The notes beneath the pieces were generated by a model. It saw nothing but the letters and a program-made list of their open reading frames with translations, made no database searches and was not told the DNA's origin. Positions 13,464-22,883 of a stretch of DNA of 35,816 nucleotides are shown here, piece by piece. The stretch spans positions 1 through 35,816 of the forward strand of contig CAMJWT010000018.1 of NCBI GenBank assembly GCA_946409545.1, in the 5' to 3' direction. Position 1 is the first letter of the stretch, and each line of letters starts with the position of its first letter. Source of the stretch: RUG12783 sp946409545 (GTDB lineage: Bacteria > Bacillota_I > Bacilli_A > RF39 > UBA660). A program made the position numbers and the translations under genes.

Positions 13464-15857
13464 TTACCTCCTAAAAAGTCTCTTTTGTTTAGGAAAACTT
13501 CTTCCTGTATTTACATCATACATTTTTGAAAAGATATGACAAAAATATTCTTTATAAACACTATCTTCACTATCAAAGGTAGCTTCTCCATATTGATTAA
13601 TATAAATTGGTGTATTCAAGAAACCAAAGCCACCTAAGCGATCAGGGAAGGCTAAATATTTATTTGAATCAGTAAAATGTTTTCCTCCGAAATGATCTTT
13701 TATATACTTATCAATAATATTATTTGCTTCTTTAAAAGCAGCTTGATTCTCTCTATTGATTCTTCTTCTTTCTAAAGAACAATAGTAGTAAGGAATTAAT
13801 ATTAAAGATCCATTATAATCTTTATATTCTTTATAATAAACAACGTAGTTATCAAAATCTTCTAACACTTCATGACATTCATCATCAAGTTTTCTTACAT
13901 ATGTTTTATTATCAGCTGCAAGTTTTTCTACAAGTAATTCCTTTTCGGCATACGCTTCTAGATTTATTAACTCTAATTCGTCATAGTTTCGTCCTTTATT
14001 CTCATCGAAGAAATAGGAGTCATCATAAAATACATGATAATTATTATTTTCAGGCATAATTGCTACAATACTTAAATCATTCAATAATTTCACTAAATCT
14101 TCTTGATTTATTTCATTTCCATCAAAAATGATATTTTTGTTTTCATCTAAAGAATATTTAGGTATAAAACCTAATCTTTTTTGGCAAGAACTATTAATTC
14201 TTTCTTTTAGTACTTCCTCAAAATGTTCTAAGTTATAGTTTACCTTTCTTCCTTCATCAAGTAGTTTTTCTATTCCTGAACGAATTGTTTTCTTTAATCC
14301 ACCACTTTGTGGAAATTTATCATCTGTTAAATAGATTATTTCTTCGATAATCGGATATTTATATCTAATTCTTTTATTTAGTCTTTCATATTGTTTTATT
14401 AATCTTCTAAAGTTTTGCGTATGATCTTGTCCATTACTACCTTCATTATAATCTAAATGATATTTAATTGCTAGGCATAAACCATTAGTTTCATTAGTAA
14501 AAGATGAACATGTTCGATAATCAATAATAGATGATATTTCTGAATCGAAGTTTGCAATGTAATGGTTCTTTTCAAGATTGTTTTTTCTTCCTAAGACATA
14601 TAATTTATCATTAACAGTAACGAAGATATCACCAGTATGAAATGATTCTCCAATAATTCCTTCACCAATTGTTTTATTATTTATTTTTATATTTCCTTCA
14701 CTTAATAAGCCACAAGGTATTGATTTTAAGTGATTTGCCTTTTGATATTTTATAATTTCATCTTTATATAGATGAGAAAGTTTTCCACCTCTTAAACTAT
14801 AAAAGTTTACATCATCAAATGAGAATATAATAAGATCATTTTCAGTATTAAATGAGTAGACATGTAATTCATCAAAATCTTTTTCTTCATATTCACTAAC
14901 AAGGCCACCACATTCAGTACATCCATAAACATGAACGAAGACATTATCTGGTAATTTTAGTTTGTTTCTAATAGTTTTAATTAAACCATTATTATTTATT
15001 TCTCCAAAAATGAAGATTCTTTGGATTTTACCGCCATCCATTTTATCATCTTCTGGTAATAAATCAGTATAATTTCTTGGTAAGTAAACATCAGTACAAA
15101 ATGTTGAACTTTTGATATTAAAAACATTACTTAAAGAAGCTTCTGTATCATCATTCACAAGAGGTAAAAAGAGATTTGTGAATAATCCCGAAATACTACT
15201 TAATGGAGCCGTATTATATATATTTCGATAGCCATTATTATATTTAGACTTATGAACATTATTTATTATGTCTTCTTCACTAACATATACCGTTTTAGGA
15301 TTACCAAGTGAACCTGAAGAAAAGATACCAATTCTTCCTATTTCTGGTTTATTAATTACAATACTTTCACGACTTTTATTAATTGTTTGATCTAGTTTAT
15401 CAAGATCTAAGGGAATTACATCATAACTTGAAATAATACCTTTTTTAGCACAAAAAGATCTTTGTGTAAAGATATCATCTAAATTGTCATATGATTCTTT
15501 AGCAAGTTGATGGCCACCAATTAAGATAGGTGAGTAACCAAGAGATGTTAAAGCAATAATATCAGCTATTGATTTAACTAGATTAAAAACTATTAAGTAT
15601 GGTGTTTTATTTCTATATTTTTGTTTTTTATAAAATTCTCTTTTTTTTAGAACCATTTGATATAAGTCATTATAGGTAAAATCAGTTTGAACTCTATAGA
15701 TATCAAAATATTCTTTTAAACTAAGATTACTATTCATTTGGCTTTTAATGTTTGAAATATATGCTTCTTCATATCTTGTTTGTGTATAAATAATTTTATC
15801 TCTTGTGGTGGGATTATTTGCTTTCTCTTTTAAATAATTAAATAACTTTGTTTCCAT
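13464..15857 (-). CDS. adenylate-forming (ANL) enzyme paralogue D
   Basis: A 797-aa member of a four-copy array. The adenylation core spans about 1-545: nucleotide loop FSSGSLGNPK (179-188), SGLFTN (223-228), YGCTE (311-315), HTGD (407-410), hinge GRKNN (423-427, the usual Asp replaced by Asn), and an A10-like FPQSGGLKKTIR with the putative catalytic Lys at 523. ANL enzymes make acyl- or aminoacyl-AMP. About 250 residues follow that I do not recognise, ending in a basic tail. There is no carrier domain and no carrier site. It has a 54-residue-longer N-terminal region than its sisters would align to. GGAGG upstream; 10 nt from the preceding gene. Confidence 0.8.
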   Translation of the reverse strand: METKLFNYLKEKANNPTTRDKIIYTQTRYEEAYISNIKSQMNSNLSLKEYFDIYRVQTDFTYNDLYQMVLKKREFYKKQKYRNKTPYLIVFNLVKSIADIIALTSLGYSPILIGGHQLAKESYDNLDDIFTQRSFCAKKGIISSYDVIPLDLDKLDQTINKSRESIVINKPEIGRIGIFSSGSLGNPKTVYVSEEDIINNVHKSKYNNGYRNIYNTAPLSSISGLFTNLFLPLVNDDTEASLSNVFNIKSSTFCTDVYLPRNYTDLLPEDDKMDGGKIQRIFIFGEINNNGLIKTIRNKLKLPDNVFVHVYGCTECGGLVSEYEEKDFDELHVYSFNTENDLIIFSFDDVNFYSLRGGKLSHLYKDEIIKYQKANHLKSIPCGLLSEGNIKINNKTIGEGIIGESFHTGDIFVTVNDKLYVLGRKNNLEKNHYIANFDSEISSIIDYRTCSSFTNETNGLCLAIKYHLDYNEGSNGQDHTQNFRRLIKQYERLNKRIRYKYPIIEEIIYLTDDKFPQSGGLKKTIRSGIEKLLDEGRKVNYNLEHFEEVLKERINSSCQKRLGFIPKYSLDENKNIIFDGNEINQEDLVKLLNDLSIVAIMPENNNYHVFYDDSYFFDENKGRNYDELELINLEAYAEKELLVEKLAADNKTYVRKLDDECHEVLEDFDNYVVYYKEYKDYNGSLILIPYYYCSLERRRINRENQAAFKEANNIIDKYIKDHFGGKHFTDSNKYLAFPDRLGGFGFLNTPIYINQYGEATFDSEDSVYKEYFCHIFSKMYDVNTGRSFPKQKRLFRR

Positions 15858-15867
15858 AATCCCTCCT

Positions 15868-18132
15868 TTATTTCTTCAATTCATTTATATCTTCATTAAT
15901 TTGAATTTTTCTTACTTCTCTAAAGACATCTTGATGCAATAATGCTGTTGCAATTATCTTACCAAGTTTGTCACTAATTATTTCACCACTTCGTTTAATG
16001 ATAATAGGATTTTTCATATAATGTCTAATAGTATCATCGGAATTAAATTCTATGGAAATAGCATCAAAAGAACATTCTTTAAAATGAATATTAGGATAAT
16101 GCTTTTTTATATATTTATTTGCATCACTACGATAAGCATCCAAGATATCATCGTAAATGTGTTTATCTTGAAAATATGGTATTAGCATGATTTCTCCATT
16201 TTCATTTACTCCGAGTTTGGCATAAATTTTGACATTTACATAGTAATAAGATGGAAATTTAAAACTATCACTTAAAAGATCTTTCAAATATTTTTGACAA
16301 TTATCTGCAAGTAATCTTGGAATAAAAAGGTTAATTTTAGCTAGTGCTTTATATTCATCTATCTTTGCTTCAGAGTATAAATATTTTCTATTAACGAAAA
16401 AGAAATAACCATCATCATAGTAAATATAATATTTTCTTTCATATTCATGTCTTTCAATAGCAACAATATTTAAATCGTTTATTAGTTCAACTAATTTTGG
16501 TTCATCGATTTGATCAAAAGGAATAACAATATTTTTATCTTTATCGAATTCATATTCTGGAATATAGTGTAACTTTTCCATAAATACTTTTTTTATAAAA
16601 TCATTTAAAACTTCATCAAAATGTTCTAGTCGATAATTAATTGTTTGATAGTATTTAAATTGATCATCAAACTCATTTCTTCTTGATTTATTTAATGATT
16701 TACTAATAGGGAATTTCTCATCTGGAAGAAAGAGAATATCTTTAATTTGAGTATTTGTTTCTTGAACAGTTTCTCTTATTTTTTTTGCTTCATTAATAAA
16801 TCTTCTAAAGTAAGTTGTATGATCATTTCCAGTATAAACTTTATTATAATCAAGAGGATATCTTACTGCTAAATAAAGTTCATTATTATGTGGAATAACT
16901 GTACACTTTCTATTTGTTTTGTTGGTATAAAGATTATCTAGATAGGATAGAGAAGTATTCATAATTAAATCTTGTCTTCTCCCCATGGCATATAATTTAT
17001 TATTAATAATTAGAAAGATATCTCCTGTATCATAACCATTAATAATAGCTTCTCCAATATTATGATTATTGATTGTTATACGATTATCTTTTATTCCACA
17101 TGGAAGAAAGCTTATACAATTATCTTTGTTAATTGATGCTATTTCTTCTTCACTAAGTTCATGTACATTATTTTTTTCTCTTTTATAGAAATGTATTTTA
17201 TCAAAAGAATAAGTAACACTATCATTATCTATATCATATTTATAGATAAAGATTTCTTGCATATCTTTTTCTTCACATTCATAAGCAAGACCAGCTAATT
17301 CAGTAGAGCCATAAACATTTACAACTTGGAAATCTAAGACATCAATCTTATGAAGAAAATCTAATGTATCTTTTGTAACAGATTCTCCAAAAACAAAGAA
17401 TCTTTTTATGGCTCCAACCTCAATTCTTGTTGTACCTTCAAATATTTTTTGAATATCTCTATTTAAATAAATATCTGTATAATTAATCATTATATGCATA
17501 TGGTAATCACTTGATAAAGTTGATCTTGTATTACTTCCGATAATGGGAAAGAAAACATTTGTAAATAAGCCTGATATTGATGAAATATTAATTGGATTAT
17601 ATATTCTTCTTTCATAATTAATAAATTTTGAAGATTTAACATTATTAGCGATAGCTTCTTCAGTCAAATAAACTAATTTAGGTTCACTAACTGATCCTGA
17701 TGTTAATAATCCTATTGTTCTTTGTTTAGGTTCATTAACAACTTTTCGATCTTTCATTTTTTTAATATCTATATTAAGTTTTTCTTCATCTAATTCTTCT
17801 TTATCAAAAAATCCTATAACACCATTTTTAAAGTAAATAGAATCAGTTGTCTTTCTTTTTGACTTTTTATCATATGTATTATAATCAATCAATATTGGAG
17901 AATAATTAAGTTCTAATAAAGCAATCAAAATAGCAATAGAATGTATTTCATTTCTTACAAGCAAATATACTTTATTTCTAATTGGATTATGTTTAAAAAA
18001 TAAAATAAAAGAATTTACCATGTTAAGAAGAATATCAGCATTGTTAGAGATTTGACAATGATATATTTGTCTATTCTTTGTTTCTTCATTATGGGCTTTA
18101 TTGTATAGATGTTTGTATAAGATTGAATTCAT
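15868..18132 (-). CDS. adenylate-forming (ANL) enzyme paralogue C
   Basis: 754 aa, same architecture as its neighbours. Nucleotide loop LTSGSVSEPK (143-152), SGLFTN (about 187-192), YGSTE (274-278), YDTGD, hinge GRRQDLI with the Asp kept, and FPISKSLNKSRR with a Lys aligned to the catalytic A10 Lys. The C-terminal about 220 residues are the shared uncharacterised region. Common to all four is a Tyr-rich YYxDxYFF block (YYDDGYFF here) and LADN. Fifteen nt separate it from paralogue B and 10 nt from D, with good ribosome sites, so B-C-D-lysR are one transcript. Substrate unknown. Confidence 0.8.
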   Translation of the reverse strand: MNSILYKHLYNKAHNEETKNRQIYHCQISNNADILLNMVNSFILFFKHNPIRNKVYLLVRNEIHSIAILIALLELNYSPILIDYNTYDKKSKRKTTDSIYFKNGVIGFFDKEELDEEKLNIDIKKMKDRKVVNEPKQRTIGLLTSGSVSEPKLVYLTEEAIANNVKSSKFINYERRIYNPINISSISGLFTNVFFPIIGSNTRSTLSSDYHMHIMINYTDIYLNRDIQKIFEGTTRIEVGAIKRFFVFGESVTKDTLDFLHKIDVLDFQVVNVYGSTELAGLAYECEEKDMQEIFIYKYDIDNDSVTYSFDKIHFYKREKNNVHELSEEEIASINKDNCISFLPCGIKDNRITINNHNIGEAIINGYDTGDIFLIINNKLYAMGRRQDLIMNTSLSYLDNLYTNKTNRKCTVIPHNNELYLAVRYPLDYNKVYTGNDHTTYFRRFINEAKKIRETVQETNTQIKDILFLPDEKFPISKSLNKSRRNEFDDQFKYYQTINYRLEHFDEVLNDFIKKVFMEKLHYIPEYEFDKDKNIVIPFDQIDEPKLVELINDLNIVAIERHEYERKYYIYYDDGYFFFVNRKYLYSEAKIDEYKALAKINLFIPRLLADNCQKYLKDLLSDSFKFPSYYYVNVKIYAKLGVNENGEIMLIPYFQDKHIYDDILDAYRSDANKYIKKHYPNIHFKECSFDAISIEFNSDDTIRHYMKNPIIIKRSGEIISDKLGKIIATALLHQDVFREVRKIQINEDINELKK

Positions 18133-18147
18133 AATTATTGCTCCTTT

Positions 18148-20463
18148 CTATTTTAATATTTTTGTCATTTCAGTATCATAAAGACCAATATTTCTTAAAT
18201 TATATATAAATGAATTAACCATTAATAAATATGCATTTTTAATGTTTTGTTGAGTAAAATTGCACCTATTATTATCATCATTTACTTTTATGACATCAAA
18301 TAAAGGATTGAATTTATCGTCTGGAATAGGAGCCATTAATTCTATTTCTTCAAATTCATAATCTTTATAATCTTTAATTATTTCTAGAACTTTTTTAGCA
18401 TTTTCCATTCTTTCTTCTTCATGTTTAGTATCTTTTTTTCCATTAAGTTGGTATTTTTCTTTAGCTGCAACAAGATAATATGGAATTAATATAATTTCAC
18501 CATCTTTATTAGTTCCTTTAAGACAAAAGATATAGGTGTCTGTTAAACTTTCATATAGTTCTTTGTCAGGATAATCAGTGTTTAATAATGGGTAACTATT
18601 ATCAAGTGCTAATCTTGGAATTAGTAAATTGTATTTAGCGCAATCTTTATAATAATCTATGGTGTTTTCATCATATAATGCATCATCCTCTGAAAAATAT
18701 AATCTTTCTAAAGGAAGTTCATAGAAGAAGTATGAATCACTATAAATAAGTTCATAATAATCAGAACCATCATGAATCATTAGAATATTTAAATCATTTA
18801 ATAGTTTTACTATTTGTTCAAGAGTAATTTCTTTTTTACTAATTAATATATTATGGTCCTTTGATAACTGGAAGTTTGGTATATATCCTAATATTCCTTT
18901 AAAACGACGGGATAGGTACTTAGATAACTCTTCGTCAAAATGATCGATTCTTTCATTAATCATTTCTCCATATTTAAGATATTTACTTAATCCATTACGA
19001 TTAGATTTTTTAATTCCTGAACTTAATATAAACATGTAACTTGTTATGAAAATAGTTTTCTTAATATTTGGATATCTATCTTGAATTAATTTTCTTATTT
19101 TAGGAGCTTCTGTAAGTAATCTTCTAAAATAAGTTGTATGATCACGAAACATATTATCTTCTTTTTCAAGTGAACATCTAATTGCTATACATAAATTATT
19201 ATCATCATCTGTAAATGTTGCACATATTCTATCTGTTTGAGACGATATTTCATTATCATAGTTTGCTAAATAATAGTTTTTATCGATATCTCTTTTTCTT
19301 CCAATAACATAAAATTTATCATCTATTATGGTAATGATATCTCCCGTATTAAAATCATTAACTAAACATTCTCCGATACAATTATTATCTTTTATTTTTA
19401 TTTTATTAGTAATAAAACCACAAGGTAAATATTTAGTTATGTTATATTGAGAAATTTGATTTTTATCGATTATTGTAATGTTTTTACCAACCTTTTTATA
19501 AATAGTTTGATCATCATAAGAATAAATAACGGTATCATTAAGAATATCAAGGAAATAAATATGTAACTCTTGCATATCTTTTTCTTCTATTTCACTAACT
19601 AGACCCCCACATTCAGTTGTTCCATAAACATTAACAAAGACATTTTGAGGTAGTCCTTCTATCTTTTTTCTTACAAAGTCAAAAAGGGCTTTGCTATTTT
19701 GTTCACCGTAAGTAAAAATTCTTTTAATTCTTACATTTTCTTTAGGATCATTATTTTTAAAAGAATCAGCAAAATTTCTTGGTAAATATACATCTGTTGC
19801 AGCGGTTGCTATTAGGGGATCAAATTGATCAAAAATAATACCAGATGTGTAATCACTAACAATAGGAACAAAAATATTTGTGAATAAGCCTGATACAGTA
19901 CTAAAAGGAGCAGTATTATAAATAATTCTATAATCATCAACATAATTTGATTCAAATACTTTATTAATTAATGCTTTTTCATCCATATATATGATTTTAG
20001 GATTACTTAGTGTTCCTGATGAAAAGATACCAATCATACCTTGTCCTGGTTTATTTATAACTTCACAATTTTGTGTACTATCGATATCATTTATTAATTT
20101 TTGCATATTGAAAGCTGTTCTAGGATAATCGTTTATAATATGATATTCTTCAGAAAATCCTTTTAGCCAGTTATAATAATCATCATCAAGATCATGATCT
20201 AACTTAACACCATTTAGAATAATTGGTGAACATCCTATTGCTAATAAGGCAATTAATGAGCTTATTGATTCTAAGTCATTTAAAGCAAGTAGATAAGGAT
20301 TTTGCCAATTTAATTCTTTAAAATTTTCTATTTTTTTTAGTACAGCTTCATATAACATTTCATAAGTACATCCATTGCTTTTTTTTTCAAAATATACTCG
20401 TTTATTTTTTGTATCATCATTAGTTGCTTTATCTTTTAAATATTTAAATAATAATGATTCCAT
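18148..20463 (-). CDS. adenylate-forming (ANL) enzyme paralogue B
   Basis: 771 aa. Nucleotide loop FSSGTLSNPK (147-156), VSGLFTN, YGTTE, NTGD, hinge GRKRDID, and FILSSGIKKSNR. The Pro of the A10 motif is replaced by Ile but the Lys is kept. The conserved DHTTYFRRLL segment sits between hinge and A10. The shared C-terminal region follows. It is the first gene of the B-C-D-lysR unit with its own promoter (20487-20515), whose layout and GAGGGG ribosome site mirror those of paralogue A, a sign that the duplication included the promoter. Confidence 0.8.
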   Translation of the reverse strand: MESLLFKYLKDKATNDDTKNKRVYFEKKSNGCTYEMLYEAVLKKIENFKELNWQNPYLLALNDLESISSLIALLAIGCSPIILNGVKLDHDLDDDYYNWLKGFSEEYHIINDYPRTAFNMQKLINDIDSTQNCEVINKPGQGMIGIFSSGTLSNPKIIYMDEKALINKVFESNYVDDYRIIYNTAPFSTVSGLFTNIFVPIVSDYTSGIIFDQFDPLIATAATDVYLPRNFADSFKNNDPKENVRIKRIFTYGEQNSKALFDFVRKKIEGLPQNVFVNVYGTTECGGLVSEIEEKDMQELHIYFLDILNDTVIYSYDDQTIYKKVGKNITIIDKNQISQYNITKYLPCGFITNKIKIKDNNCIGECLVNDFNTGDIITIIDDKFYVIGRKRDIDKNYYLANYDNEISSQTDRICATFTDDDNNLCIAIRCSLEKEDNMFRDHTTYFRRLLTEAPKIRKLIQDRYPNIKKTIFITSYMFILSSGIKKSNRNGLSKYLKYGEMINERIDHFDEELSKYLSRRFKGILGYIPNFQLSKDHNILISKKEITLEQIVKLLNDLNILMIHDGSDYYELIYSDSYFFYELPLERLYFSEDDALYDENTIDYYKDCAKYNLLIPRLALDNSYPLLNTDYPDKELYESLTDTYIFCLKGTNKDGEIILIPYYLVAAKEKYQLNGKKDTKHEEERMENAKKVLEIIKDYKDYEFEEIELMAPIPDDKFNPLFDVIKVNDDNNRCNFTQQNIKNAYLLMVNSFIYNLRNIGLYDTEMTKILK

Positions 20464-20486
20464 AACCCCTCAAAAATATAGTGTTT

Positions 20487-20515
20487 ATTATATCATAAAT
20501 TGCTTGAAAAATAAA
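20487..20515 (-). promoter_or_regulatory. promoter of the ANL-B operon
   Basis: Minus strand: TTTATT (20515-20510), 17-nt spacer ending ATGA, TATAAT (20492-20487). The leader carries TTTGAGGGGT just before ATG, exactly as in front of paralogue A. Confidence 0.7.
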
Positions 20516-20544
20516 GAAAAAAAGATAAACTTATGTTTATCTTT
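20511..20544 (-). terminator. terminator after ANL-A
   Basis: On the minus strand AAAGATAAAC-ATAA-GTTTATCTTT (20544-20521) is followed by a T-rich tract. It separates paralogue A from the B operon. Confidence 0.8.
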
Positions 20545-20545
20545 A

Positions 20546-22810
20546 TTATCCATATTTTTTGGTTAAGTATTTTCCATATCGACGATTTTCTTTAAATTTT
20601 TCATCTAAGTGTTGTTTTAGGCCAGGTATTTTGTAATATAAGTATGAATTAGCAATTATTTTTTGTCTTTCATCACCAATTATTATTCCTTGAGGATTTA
20701 TATATATTGGTTCAAAATAGGTACCATCTATAACCCATAAGCGATCTATGAAAACAGGAAAAACTACAAATTGATATTCTATTCCTTTAAATACTTTTTT
20801 TATTTTCTCTTTACTTTCTTTATAAACTTCTTTTAGATGTCTTGGATTATAATTATTTGTAATTGAATAAGGATAAATAATTGTAAATCCACGTTCGTTT
20901 TCACCGACGGCAGCAAACATATAAGTTAGTTCATATAATAAATGACTTGGTTCCATAGTATGTGATATTACACCTAGTGTAGAACTACTATTATCTGCTA
21001 GTAATTTGTTTAAAAATAAGTTATGATCTACTAACTCTTCATATTCTTTTAACCTTTTTTCGGTGTATTTAACACGATCTTCTATTCCAAAGAAGTATGA
21101 ATCATTGTAATAAATAATATATGATTTGATATCATCTTTTTTTTCAATAGCAATAATTCTTAATGGTTCAAGTAACTTAATTAATTGTTTTTCATTAATT
21201 TGATTAAAAGGAATAACGATACTATATTCATCATTTAAAGTAAATTGTGGTACAAAATCTAAATAATATGAACACATCTTTTTTATATAATTTGATAATA
21301 CTTCCTCGTAATTATCAAGACGATAACGAATTTTATCATAATAATCTAATAACGAATTAAAATCTTTTCTTTTTGATTTTTTTAAAGTATTACTTAAAGG
21401 AAATAATTCATTAGGGATAAATAATACTTCTTTAATCATAGGATATTTATCTTTAATTTTTTTTGTTAATATATCTTTAATTTTTATTAATCTTCTAAAA
21501 TATCCATTTTTGTCACGATATTCTTCATATTTTAAATCATATTTAACTGCTAAATAGATTTCGTTATCTTTAGTAAAAGCTGTACATTTTTTATTTAGAA
21601 GATTAGTTGTTTCATTATCTAGATATGAAAGAGAGGTATTATTAATTAAATCTGTCTTTCTTCCAAGAATATATAGTTTATTATCAATTAATATAAAAAT
21701 ATCACCAGTATGATAATCATTTATAATACCTTCACCAATATTATTATTATCTATTTTGATATCACTTTCATTTGTTCCACATGGAAGAAGGGAAATATAA
21801 TTATTTATGTTTTTAATATCATCTTTATTAATTTCTTTTACATTATTTTTATCTTTAAGATAGAAGTGAATTTTATCGTAAGAATAAATAACTAAATCTT
21901 TTTCTAAATCATACTCATAAATAAATATTTCTTGAGCGTTAGTAATATCATATTCGGAAACTAAGCCTCCTGCTTCTGTTGAACCATAAACATTTATAAA
22001 AGAGATTTTACAATCATTTGTTGGTTTTAAATAATTAATTACATCCATTCCGTTTGTTTCACCAAAGATAAATACTCTTTGAACATTTTCATTTTTAATG
22101 GTTTTCATTAATTCACGATAGTTTCTTGGTAAGAATAGATCAGTACAATTAGGTGCGTCGAAGTAATTAACTCTTTCAATAAGATTGGCATCAACATTAT
22201 TATTACAAATTGTTAAAAAAATGTTTGTAAATAATCCTGAGATAGAACTTAGTGGTAAATGGTTATAAATAGAGCGATGTTCCGTTATTTTAGATTTTTT
22301 AATATTGTTAATAATTGTTTCTTCATCTAAATAAACTAATTTTGGTTCACTAAGAGTTCCTGATGAAAAGATACCGATTTTTCCTTTACCTGGAGTATTA
22401 ATAATCTTACCATTTTTTATTTCTTCAAGTTTATGATCTAATTTTTCATGATCAATTCCAATTATTTCATGTTTATCTCTTGCTGCACCACTTTCAATCA
22501 TTTTAGAGGTAATCATTCTTTGATGAATAGTTTTTTTAATATAATATATGTCACCATTTAATAGAATAGGAGAGTATCCTAGTTCTAGTAATGCAATTAA
22601 TCTTGCAATGGTATCAACATCATTTTGAACTAATAAATAATCGTTTATACCTTGATTATTTTTATAATCTTTAATATATTGGTTAACTAATAAATATAAG
22701 TCAGAAACTGTAATGTCTTTTTCATATTCTTTATGATATAACACTTTATTTCTTAATGATTCATCATTATATTTTTCTTCTAAATATTTATATAAAAGTG
22801 AATTATTCAT
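20546..22810 (-). CDS. adenylate-forming (ANL) enzyme paralogue A
   Basis: 754 aa and the cleanest copy by motif. FSSGTLSEPK (148-157), SGLFTN (191-196), YGSTE (275-279), HTGD (367-370), hinge GRKTDL (383-388), and FPLSNTLKKSKR with Lys478 in the A10 position. Residues from about 495 are the uncharacterised C-terminal region with YYNDSYFF and LADN. No membrane span, no carrier domain. It is transcribed alone, with a promoter facing dinB and a terminator before paralogue B. The motif set fits an active adenylating enzyme, but acyl versus aminoacyl substrate cannot be called. Confidence 0.8.
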   Translation of the reverse strand: MNNSLLYKYLEEKYNDESLRNKVLYHKEYEKDITVSDLYLLVNQYIKDYKNNQGINDYLLVQNDVDTIARLIALLELGYSPILLNGDIYYIKKTIHQRMITSKMIESGAARDKHEIIGIDHEKLDHKLEEIKNGKIINTPGKGKIGIFSSGTLSEPKLVYLDEETIINNIKKSKITEHRSIYNHLPLSSISGLFTNIFLTICNNNVDANLIERVNYFDAPNCTDLFLPRNYRELMKTIKNENVQRVFIFGETNGMDVINYLKPTNDCKISFINVYGSTEAGGLVSEYDITNAQEIFIYEYDLEKDLVIYSYDKIHFYLKDKNNVKEINKDDIKNINNYISLLPCGTNESDIKIDNNNIGEGIINDYHTGDIFILIDNKLYILGRKTDLINNTSLSYLDNETTNLLNKKCTAFTKDNEIYLAVKYDLKYEEYRDKNGYFRRLIKIKDILTKKIKDKYPMIKEVLFIPNELFPLSNTLKKSKRKDFNSLLDYYDKIRYRLDNYEEVLSNYIKKMCSYYLDFVPQFTLNDEYSIVIPFNQINEKQLIKLLEPLRIIAIEKKDDIKSYIIYYNDSYFFGIEDRVKYTEKRLKEYEELVDHNLFLNKLLADNSSSTLGVISHTMEPSHLLYELTYMFAAVGENERGFTIIYPYSITNNYNPRHLKEVYKESKEKIKKVFKGIEYQFVVFPVFIDRLWVIDGTYFEPIYINPQGIIIGDERQKIIANSYLYYKIPGLKQHLDEKFKENRRYGKYLTKKYG

Positions 22811-22832
22811 AGACCCCTCAAATTAGCATCTA

Positions 22833-22861
22833 TTTTATCATATTTTGCCATAAAAATAAAG
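22833..22861 (-). promoter_or_regulatory. promoter of ANL-A
   Basis: Minus strand: TTTATT (22861-22856), 17-nt spacer ending ATGA, TAAAAT (22838-22833). It overlaps the divergent dinB promoter region (TATAAT 22863-22868), so the two could interfere. Confidence 0.65.
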
Positions 22862-22862
22862 T

Positions 22863-22868
22863 ATAATA
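22863..22868 (+). promoter_or_regulatory. -10 element of dinB
   Basis: TATAAT 7 nt before AGGAGG, without a convincing -35. Predicted mRNA would begin at the ribosome site itself. No LexA (SOS) box was seen. Confidence 0.4.
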
Positions 22869-22883
22869 GTACTAGGAGGTTTT

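Noticed and set aside
12582..22810. ANL array as a conventional NRPS cluster
   Set aside because: No condensation, carrier (GGxS) or thioesterase domains; proteins are stand-alone adenylating types.
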